A stretch of DNA of 34,572 nt from Planctomycetaceae bacterium (lineage in GTDB: Bacteria > Planctomycetota > Planctomycetia > Planctomycetales > Planctomycetaceae): assembly GCA_002726205.1 (NCBI GenBank), contig PBSL01000069.1:1-34572 (forward strand), read 5' to 3'. How positions within the stretch are numbered: the stretch's first letter is position 1; every line of letters begins with the position of its first letter. Of the stretch, positions 28,362-34,572 are shown piece after piece. The notes below the pieces were generated by a model. It saw only the letters and a program-made list of their open reading frames with translations. It was not told the DNA's origin and ran no database searches. The position numbers and the translations under genes were made by a program.

Positions 28362-30203
28362 TCAATTAGAATCCGCCGGAGCGGGCTCGTCGAGGTAGAG
28401 CATGAGCACGGCAAGGTCGGCGGGCGTGATCCCGCTGATCCGTCCGGCCTGGCCGAGGTTGACGGGGCGGACCCGGGCCAGTTTTTCCCGGGCCTCGCTG
28501 CGAAGTTGAGGAACGGCATCAAAGTCGAACGTCGAGGCAATCGCCACACGCTCGACTCGCTGCTGCTGCTGGATTGTCGCCGCCTGCCGACGAATATACC
28601 CGGCGTACTTCGTCTCGATTTCGACCTGCTGGGCAGCTCGCGGATCAATGACCTCGGCGGCCAGTTCCGGTGAGAGTTCACACAGCAGCGACCAATCGAC
28701 CTCGGGACGGCGGAGCCGTTCTTCGAGCGACTTGCCGTCATACTTGAGTTCACGAATCCGTGTTTCTGCCCGAGCCACGTCGATCTCGTGATTTTCGAGT
28801 TGAGTCATTCGTTCCGGTCCGACCAGCCCCACTCGATGGCCAAGTCGCGTCAGTCGACGATCGGCATTATCGTGTCGCAACAGGAGCCGGTACTCGGCTC
28901 TCGAGGTGAACATCCGGTAGGGTTCGTCAACTCCCCGCGTCACCAGGTCATCGATCAGCACCCCCAGGTAAGCCTGGCTGCGATCGAGGACCAGTGGTGG
29001 CTCTCCCGCCAAAACGAGTGCCGCGTTGGCACCGGCCAACAGTCCTTGCCCGGCGGCTTCCTCGTAACCGGTCGTCCCGTTGAGTTGACCCGCGAAGAAC
29101 ATCCCCTCGACCAGTCGCGTCTGCAACGTGGCATCCAACTGCGTGGGCGCAGCAAAGTCGTACTCGACGGCGTAACCGTATCTCATGATCTGGGCTTGCT
29201 CGAGCCCGATGATGCCATGAACCAGTTCCTCCTGGACGTCACGTGGCAGGCTCGTGGAGATCCCGTTGCAGTAGATCTCGTGTGTCTGCCAGCCCTCGGG
29301 TTCGAGGAAGATCTGGTGACGGTCTTTTTCGGGGAACCGGACAACCTTGTCTTCGATCGACGGGCAGTAGCGAGGCCCAGTTGTTTCGATCTGGCCACTG
29401 TACATCGGAGCCCGATGCAGGTTGTCGCGAACCAGCTGATGGACCGCCGGCGTGGTCTCGGTCAACCAGCAGTGCCTTTGTGGCCGATCGATCGCAGCGG
29501 TCAGGAAACTGAAGGGCTGGGGATCCACGTCGCCGGGTTGTTGCTGGAGTCGTTCGAAGTCGATCGTCTTCCCGTTCAGTCGCGGTGGCGTCCCGGTCTT
29601 GAATCGCTGCAGTTCGAAGCCCAGCCGGGTGAGGCAATCTGACAACGTGCTGGTTGTGCCCTCTCCTGCCCTTCCGCCGGCCGATCGAGTTTCTCCGGTG
29701 TGCATCACTGCCTGCAGGAAGGTGCCGGTGGTCACGACCACCGCCCGTGCTCGAAACGTCGTGCCACCCTCGACCCGTACTCCTGTCACCCGTCCGTCCT
29801 GGACAAGAAGTTCTTCAACGGTTTCCTGGCGAAGGACCAGGTTTTCCTGGGATTCAACCCGAAACTTCATCGTGTACTGGTAGGCCTTCTTGTCGGCCTG
29901 GGCACGGGGACTGTGCATCGCCGGCCCCTTGCCCAGGTTGAGCATTCGAAATTGCAGGCCGGTTTCGTCGATCACCTCCCCCATGGCTCCACCCAGCGCA
30001 TCGATCTCGCGAACGATCTGCCCCTTGGCAATCCCCCCAATCGCCGGGTTGCAACTCATCTGCGCAACGGTATCGCAGTTCATCGTCAGCAACGCCGTCC
30101 GCGCCCCCAGCCGGGCCGAGGCCAGTGCCGCCTCGCACCCGGCGTGGCCACCACCGATCACGACAACATCAAACTCGTTTTGTGGACTTTTCACACAGCA
30201 CAT
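28362..30203 (-). CDS. mnmG: tRNA uridine 5-carboxymethylaminomethyl modification enzyme MnmG (GidA)
   Basis: The 613-residue product is MnmG, the FAD protein that works with MnmE to add the carboxymethylaminomethyl group to wobble uridine in certain tRNAs. The FAD site GGGHAGCEAA is at 17-26. The two conserved cysteines are C51 (MSCNPAIGG) and C280 (RYCPSIEDK). The family signatures GPRYCPSIEDKVVRFP and GQLNGTTGYEEAAGQG are present, and the length is close to the usual 620-630. The ATG at 30201-30203 is taken; a GTG three codons later is possible. It lies 19 bases after ruvB on the same strand. No mnmE or rsmG is seen nearby. Confidence 0.96.
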   Translation of the reverse strand: MCCVKSPQNEFDVVVIGGGHAGCEAALASARLGARTALLTMNCDTVAQMSCNPAIGGIAKGQIVREIDALGGAMGEVIDETGLQFRMLNLGKGPAMHSPRAQADKKAYQYTMKFRVESQENLVLRQETVEELLVQDGRVTGVRVEGGTTFRARAVVVTTGTFLQAVMHTGETRSAGGRAGEGTTSTLSDCLTRLGFELQRFKTGTPPRLNGKTIDFERLQQQPGDVDPQPFSFLTAAIDRPQRHCWLTETTPAVHQLVRDNLHRAPMYSGQIETTGPRYCPSIEDKVVRFPEKDRHQIFLEPEGWQTHEIYCNGISTSLPRDVQEELVHGIIGLEQAQIMRYGYAVEYDFAAPTQLDATLQTRLVEGMFFAGQLNGTTGYEEAAGQGLLAGANAALVLAGEPPLVLDRSQAYLGVLIDDLVTRGVDEPYRMFTSRAEYRLLLRHDNADRRLTRLGHRVGLVGPERMTQLENHEIDVARAETRIRELKYDGKSLEERLRRPEVDWSLLCELSPELAAEVIDPRAAQQVEIETKYAGYIRRQAATIQQQQRVERVAIASTFDFDAVPQLRSEAREKLARVRPVNLGQAGRISGITPADLAVLMLYLDEPAPADSN

Positions 30204-30222
30204 TCAGCTCGAGACGACGGGA

Positions 30223-31311
30223 CTAGAACAGTTGCCCCTGGTCATCTTCGTCGGGAGCGAAATCGAATTCGGCCCCGAGGTGTTCGACGGCGGCCCGGGT
30301 TATCATCCGCCCCCGCGGGGTCCTTTGGACGAACCCGATCCGTAACAGGAACGGCTCGATATCATCCTCGATCGTCTCACCGGCGATATTCAGACTGTGC
30401 GCGATGGCCTGCATGCCTGCCGGACCTCCGGAGAAAACCGTCATCAGGGCCTGGAGGTACTTGCGGTCCAGGCTGTCGAGACCAATCAGATCCACTTCGA
30501 GCATCGACAGCGCTTCGTCGGCAATCTCATCGGTGATCGAGGGATGGCCGTGGGCGTCGACAAAATCACGCGCCCACCTGAGCAGGTTATTGGCCTTCCT
30601 GGGAACACCGCGACTACGGAGAGCAATCGCCTTGGCCGCCGCTTCGTCGATCGTGGTCTTCAGCTTCTTCGCATTGCGCCGGACAATCTCGTGGATGTCC
30701 TCGACATCGTAGAAATCCAGGTGCTCACGTGTGACGAAGCGATCACGCAATGGTGCCGTCAGCATCCCGCTGCGGGTTGTTGCGCCGATCACGGTGAACG
30801 GTTCCAGCGACATGTTGATCGTGCGAGCATTCAACCCCTCGCCAAGAGTGATGTCGATCCGGAAATCCTCCATCGCCGGATAGATGAACTCCTCGACCGT
30901 CGGAGGTAACCGATGGATCTCGTCGATGAACAACACCGAACCCCGCGTGGCGTTGGTGAGATACGGCAGGAGATCCTTGGGGGCACTCAGTGATGGCCCC
31001 GACGTGATCTGCACATCGGCCCCCAGTTCCCTTGGCAACACCGTGGCCAGGGTCGTCTTGCCAATCCCAGGTGGGCCATCCAGGAGAAGATGCGAAAGCG
31101 GATCACCTCGACGACGGGCCGCCTCGAGGATGATTCGCAATCGTTCGACGACTTTTCTCTGCCCGACAACATCATCCAACGCCAACGGGCGAAGCTGCTC
31201 GTCGTAGCCGGCGTCATCAGGATCGAACCCGTCGTCCCCGGGTTGCTCGGGAGAGGCTTCCCCCCCACCCGCAGCAGACAGGGGACCTCCCAGTAGAGGA
31301 TCTCGCGGCAT
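30223..31311 (-). CDS. ruvB: Holliday junction branch-migration ATPase RuvB
   Basis: The 362-residue product is RuvB, the hexameric motor that with RuvA moves Holliday junctions. The AAA+ core has Walker A GPPGIGKTT (79-87), Walker B FIDEIH (128-133) and GATTRSGMLTAPLRDRF (176-192), followed by the winged-helix DNA-binding domain ending TPRGR. Two oddities are visible. An N-terminal extension of about 38 Gly/Pro/Asp-rich residues precedes the core. The motif usually read as D-R-F-G is DRFV here. The ATG overlaps the yebC stop by one base (TGATG), so translation is coupled. ruvA and ruvC are not in the window. Confidence 0.95.
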   Translation of the reverse strand: MPRDPLLGGPLSAAGGGEASPEQPGDDGFDPDDAGYDEQLRPLALDDVVGQRKVVERLRIILEAARRRGDPLSHLLLDGPPGIGKTTLATVLPRELGADVQITSGPSLSAPKDLLPYLTNATRGSVLFIDEIHRLPPTVEEFIYPAMEDFRIDITLGEGLNARTINMSLEPFTVIGATTRSGMLTAPLRDRFVTREHLDFYDVEDIHEIVRRNAKKLKTTIDEAAAKAIALRSRGVPRKANNLLRWARDFVDAHGHPSITDEIADEALSMLEVDLIGLDSLDRKYLQALMTVFSGGPAGMQAIAHSLNIAGETIEDDIEPFLLRIGFVQRTPRGRMITRAAVEHLGAEFDFAPDEDDQGQLF

Positions 31312-32060
31312 CAGCCGGTCACCTCAGCCAGGATTTCATCGGGAACATTAAAATTCGCCGTCACGCTCTGCATGTCGTCCTGGTCCTCGAGTGCCTCAAG
31401 CAAGTTCAATACGCGTCGACCGTTGGAAGCGTCCAGATCCACGGTGCTCATAGGCACTCGAGCAATTTCTGACACCTGGGTCTCGACGTTCGCCTCCCGC
31501 AGCACCTCGGCGACGGACTGAAAGGCCTCGGGGGGCGAGGTCACCTGGAAAACTTCTCCCTGGTCCTCGATGTCATCAGCCCCGGCCTCAAGTGCCAGTT
31601 CCATCAGAGCATCTTCGTCAACAGCGTCGCGGGCGACAGTAAAAAGCCCCTTCCGCTGAAACAGCCAGGCGACGCAACCGCTACTGCCGAGATTCCCGCC
31701 ACCGACCTCGAAGATCTTTCGGACTTCACCAGCCGTCCGGTTGCGGTTGTCCGTCAACGCCTCACACATCACCGCCACACCGCCGACCCCGTATCCCTCG
31801 TAGAGTATCTCGGTGAACTCGACCCCACCCGCCTCGCCACAGCCTTTCTGGACAGCGCGATCAATGTTGTCCTTGGGCATGCTTGCCTTGCGTGCCCGAT
31901 CGATCGCATACCGCAACGTCAGGTTCATGTCGGGGTCGCCCCCTCCCTGCTGCGCTGCGACGATGATGGCTCGGCTGAGCTTGCCGAAGAGCTTGCCGCG
32001 TTTCTTGTCGGCAACGCCCTTCTTGTGCTTGATCCCCGCCCAGTGCGAATGACCCGCCAT
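31311..32060 (-). CDS. yebC: YebC/PmpR-family protein
   Basis: The 249-residue product begins MAGHSHWAGIKHKKG, the hallmark of the YebC/PmpR/TACO1 family, and keeps the NIDRAVQKG and EGYGVGGVAV segments and the usual length of about 245. Members are cytoplasmic. Some were described as transcription regulators, and more recent work ties YebC to translation of proline-rich stretches. In many bacteria it precedes ruvC-ruvA-ruvB; here it directly overlaps ruvB. It starts 28 bases after the TPR gene, so the TPR gene may head the operon. Confidence 0.95.
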   Translation of the reverse strand: MAGHSHWAGIKHKKGVADKKRGKLFGKLSRAIIVAAQQGGGDPDMNLTLRYAIDRARKASMPKDNIDRAVQKGCGEAGGVEFTEILYEGYGVGGVAVMCEALTDNRNRTAGEVRKIFEVGGGNLGSSGCVAWLFQRKGLFTVARDAVDEDALMELALEAGADDIEDQGEVFQVTSPPEAFQSVAEVLREANVETQVSEIARVPMSTVDLDASNGRRVLNLLEALEDQDDMQSVTANFNVPDEILAEVTG

Positions 32061-32088
32061 GGTGGCCTCGTCTCCCTGACCGGCCCCG

Positions 32089-34347
32089 CTAGCTCGTCTT
32101 CTTAGACGACTTGGCGGCGTCCTTGAGTTTTTGCTCGATCCGCTTGATCAGCTTCGCGTCTGGCCGCTTGTCTTCCCGGGCCAACTTCAGGGCCTGCTTC
32201 CAGGCCTCGACGGCCTTGTCGGCCTGCTTGAGCTTGTCGAGGCAGTCACCGAGATGTTCCAGAATCGTGGCATCGGCACCATCACGACCGGCCGAGGACT
32301 TCTCGAGGAACTCCAGGGCCGCCTTGTAACGTCCCAACTTGAACAGCACCCATCCCATACTATCCTGGTAGGCTGAATTCTCCGGTTCGGCCTTCAATGC
32401 CCTGCGGATCATCTGCTCGGCCTGCTTGAGCTTCTTCCCCTGGTCGGCGTAAAGGTAACCCAGGTCGTTGTTGACAGACGGATTCTCGGGATCCTCGGAA
32501 AAGACCTTCTCGAGTACCAACTCGCCCTTGCGGATGTCTCCCTGCTGCACGTAGATGTTGGAAAGGCTGAACTGGCACCGCCGGACGACACTGGTTTCCT
32601 TGGGAAACTGCTTGATCACCTGTTCAAACAGCGGCACGGCCTTCTTCCATTGATGGGCGTGATAATAAATCCACGCCTCCTGGTAATGCAGCAGCGGATG
32701 GTTGCTTGTCTGCCGCGCCTCGCCGATCGTCGCCAACGCCTCTTCGGTCTTGCCATCGAACTCGTAGGACTGGGAGAGTTGAAAGAGAAACTGAGCCTTG
32801 AAGACGCCCAGTGTCTTGTCATCGGCGGCGGACCGCAGCAGACCGGAAGCAGACGTGTAATTCTCATCGACCATCAGGGTCCGGGCCAGATCGTCGATGT
32901 GACGGCGAAACTGATCCAACAGCAAACGATCCTTGACCGCCATGACCGATTTCTGCGACGCCAGTCCCCACTTCAGCAGCGTCACCGCCTGCATCTTGTC
33001 CTTGGACTGAACAGCCAAACGCGCCGCAACAAAACGGCGTGAGAACGCCGCCTTGGCCTGATTGTCTTTCGCTTGTCGAACAGCCTCGTCAAGAACCTGC
33101 TTGCCGAGCCCCTTGTCGGCAGCCACGGCCTTGAGCTCTTTGTCGAGCCGCTTCAGATCCCCTCTAACATCAACAGCCTGTCCCAAAGCCTCAAGCAGCG
33201 CGGCCGCCCGGGCCTTACGCCGGTGCAACACCGCCAGCCCCCAATACCCGGCCTCACGATCCCGGGGCTTGGCCTTGGCAACACCTTTCTCATACAACGC
33301 CGTCGCCTGGTCCAGGCGATCGGCGGCGACGTACTGGTCGGCAAGAAAGATCTGCAGGACCGGGTTCTCGGGATCCTGACCGACCATTTTTTCCAGACGG
33401 CCGATGAGTTCCTGCGACTTGTCGAGCCCCTCGAGAATCCGACCAAGCAACTCGTAGGCAGAACGACCCTTGGAGCTTTGCTTCTTGGCGAAGTACTTCT
33501 CCAATTCGACAAGAGCCTCGTCGAACCGCTTGGTTTCATGGAACACCTGCGCGAGGTTGTAGCCGAGTGTCGCCGGGTTTCCCTGGCCGTTCTTCGCGGC
33601 GGCACGGAAAGCCTGCACAGCCCGATCGGTCAGTCCGGCAGCGAGAAATACCTGTCCCATCCGCTCGTAGGAAGTGTTCGGATCAGCGAGCAACGCGCGG
33701 CGAGTCCGCTCATCGAGATTGTAGGACCGGGGCTTCTGCAGTGAATCAAAGACCACACCGAAGCACTCCGCCGCTGCTTTCTGTTTGCCAGTCCCCACGT
33801 ACATCAAGCCCAGGTCGCGCATCACGCTGACGTAGATCGCCGACTTCTGATCGATGCTCTTCGACTTTCTCGCCTGCTCCATCAACTGGATCGCTTCGGC
33901 CAACTTCTGCTGACGGATCATCTGCCGAGACAACCACCTGAGCAACTGGTAGTCGTCGGGATTGAGCGAAACAGCCTTCCGGGCGTACCCAACAGCGTCG
34001 TCGACCTGGTTCAGCCGCAGCGCCACCTGGAGCATGTCGCGATAGATCGCCACCTGGCTCCCATCATGCTTGACCGCCTGTTGGAACGCAGCAAGTCCCC
34101 CCTTGAGATCGCCCTTGGCCATACGATATCGACCGGTCATGTACCAGGCACGAGCCATTCGCCGACCGAGAGATGAGTTCTTGTCGATCGTCCGCTTTGG
34201 ATTCAACGGCAGCGCCGGATCGTCGAACAACTGCTGTTTGTAGCCGGACGGAAACTTCGCGTCCGAGGGCAAAGGAGGGGCTGGCGGGGCCGTTTGAGCA
34301 GCGACCAGGGCGGGCGTCAACAGCAACACGAGGAGGTGTCGACTCAT
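32089..34347 (-). CDS. Exported TPR-repeat protein of unknown function
   Basis: The 752-residue product starts with a signal peptide (MSRHLLVLLLTPALVAAQ, about 1-18) and a Pro-rich linker. The rest is helical with many TPR-like units, clearest at about 60-130, 250-330 and 520-720 (for example MIRRALKAEPENSAYQDSMG and YADQGKKLKQAEQ). The C-terminus is Lys/Ser rich. TPR arrays bind other proteins; a periplasmic or outer-membrane scaffold role is possible, but no enzyme domain is visible. The ATG at 34345-34347 is chosen because the signal peptide starts there and AGGG lies 8 bases upstream. An open frame runs 48 codons further up but has no such features. Confidence 0.85.
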   Translation of the reverse strand: MSRHLLVLLLTPALVAAQTAPPAPPLPSDAKFPSGYKQQLFDDPALPLNPKRTIDKNSSLGRRMARAWYMTGRYRMAKGDLKGGLAAFQQAVKHDGSQVAIYRDMLQVALRLNQVDDAVGYARKAVSLNPDDYQLLRWLSRQMIRQQKLAEAIQLMEQARKSKSIDQKSAIYVSVMRDLGLMYVGTGKQKAAAECFGVVFDSLQKPRSYNLDERTRRALLADPNTSYERMGQVFLAAGLTDRAVQAFRAAAKNGQGNPATLGYNLAQVFHETKRFDEALVELEKYFAKKQSSKGRSAYELLGRILEGLDKSQELIGRLEKMVGQDPENPVLQIFLADQYVAADRLDQATALYEKGVAKAKPRDREAGYWGLAVLHRRKARAAALLEALGQAVDVRGDLKRLDKELKAVAADKGLGKQVLDEAVRQAKDNQAKAAFSRRFVAARLAVQSKDKMQAVTLLKWGLASQKSVMAVKDRLLLDQFRRHIDDLARTLMVDENYTSASGLLRSAADDKTLGVFKAQFLFQLSQSYEFDGKTEEALATIGEARQTSNHPLLHYQEAWIYYHAHQWKKAVPLFEQVIKQFPKETSVVRRCQFSLSNIYVQQGDIRKGELVLEKVFSEDPENPSVNNDLGYLYADQGKKLKQAEQMIRRALKAEPENSAYQDSMGWVLFKLGRYKAALEFLEKSSAGRDGADATILEHLGDCLDKLKQADKAVEAWKQALKLAREDKRPDAKLIKRIEQKLKDAAKSSKKTS

Positions 34348-34422
34348 TGGAATTTCCCTGCCAGAGGCCATTTCACACACACCACTCATCCTGGTCCAAG
34401 CACGGCAGCAAGCGGTGCGGGC

Positions 34423-34428
34423 ATTGTA
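34423..34428 (-). promoter_or_regulatory. Candidate -10 box of the TPR gene
   Basis: TACAAT on the minus strand, 75 bases upstream of the ATG, identical to the -10 of the response regulator promoter. The -35 region is poor (TGGTCG at 17 bases). Two 11-base direct repeats lie just upstream of it. Confidence 0.35.
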
Positions 34429-34449
34429 ACGACTGCCGCGGAACACGAC

Positions 34450-34478
34450 CACATCCAACCCCTTGATCACATCCAACC
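34450..34478 (-). repeat. Two 11-base direct repeats upstream of the TPR gene
   Basis: GGTTGGATGTG occurs at 34468-34478 and again at 34450-34460 on the minus strand, 18 bases apart. Both lie between the stop of the lysine-rich protein and the candidate -10 box of the TPR gene. Confidence 0.7.
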
Positions 34479-34491
34479 AAGAAACACACAA

Positions 34492-34572
34492 CTACCTGGA
34501 CGACTTCTTCTTGGGTGCAGACTTCTTCTTGGGTGCAGACTTCTTCTTGGGTGCAGACTTCTTCTTGGGTGC
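34492..34572 (-). CDS. Lysine-rich repeat protein, C-terminal end (partial)
   Basis: On the minus strand the frame is open from the window edge to a TAG at 34492-34494. It encodes four copies of the hexapeptide A-P-K-K-K-S followed by S-R and the stop. The rest of the gene is outside the window, so its function cannot be known. Lys/Ala/Pro-rich tails of this kind occur on histone-H1-like proteins and on several RNA- or DNA-binding proteins. No start codon or domain is visible. Confidence 0.7.
   Translation of the reverse strand, partial: APKKKSAPKKKSAPKKKSAPKKKSSR
34502..34572 (-). repeat. 18-base tandem repeats at the window edge
   Basis: Four copies (the last cut by the window end) of an 18-base unit, GACTTCTTCTTGGGTGCA on the plus strand, identical throughout. 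They encode the A-P-K-K-K-S repeats and probably continue beyond the window. Confidence 0.95.

Overview
This 34.6 kb window is bacterial chromosome, GC-rich (roughly 60% or a little more) and about 95% coding. It most likely comes from a member of the Planctomycetota. I infer this from the gene content: an FGly-type sulfatase, a membrane-anchored DUF1573 protein, a UshA-like/four-haem cytochrome fusion, a WecA-like transferase next to a TPR-tailed O-antigen ligase, and many genes with GTG starts or weak Shine-Dalgarno sites. No rRNA, tRNA, CRISPR array, insertion sequence or prophage is visible. No intergenic gap exceeds 300 bases.

Layout. 1-4550: the end of an SMP-30/gluconolactonase gene (+) converges on a minus-strand set running yhaM-like HD exoribonuclease, rnr (RNase R), gcvT. 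4551-4718: divergent promoter region. 4719-9358 (+): proS, an atypical aldehyde dehydrogenase-fold protein and a short-chain dehydrogenase. 9475-14510 (+): a secreted sulfatase, a WecA/TagO-type polyprenyl-phosphate sugar-phosphate transferase and an O-antigen ligase/polymerase with a TPR tail, the last two overlapping. 14616-18335 (+): DUF1573 protein, UshA-like/four-haem cytochrome fusion, DUF971 protein and CYTH protein, the last three tightly packed. 18496-23951 (+): recA with a repetitive acidic tail, an HtrA-like secreted protease with two PDZ domains, and alaS, which ends convergently on the minus-strand block.

23948-34572 is all minus strand. Read in transcription order it holds the lysine-rich C-terminus of an unknown protein at the window edge, a large exported TPR protein, yebC, ruvB, mnmG, then (after a 246-base gap with a good promoter) an HTH-receiver response regulator, a soluble histidine kinase, an NhaC-type Na+/H+ antiporter, and a DapA/NanA-family aldolase.

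How the genes work together. Most of the window is housekeeping: translation (proS, alaS, mnmG), recombination (recA, ruvB), RNA decay (yhaM, rnr) and one-carbon metabolism (gcvT). The accessory material is envelope glycan synthesis and desulfation, a probable periplasmic redox cluster around the four-haem cytochrome, and a two-component/antiporter unit. Non-coding signals stand out: four intergenic regions carry the same CTAGAAT -10-like motif, two of them with TTGACC at the expected -35 distance, which suggests the local housekeeping promoter consensus. The most unusual items are the cytochrome fusion, the RecA repeat tail, the regulator-kinase-antiporter unit, and a palindrome centred on the DUF1573 promoter.
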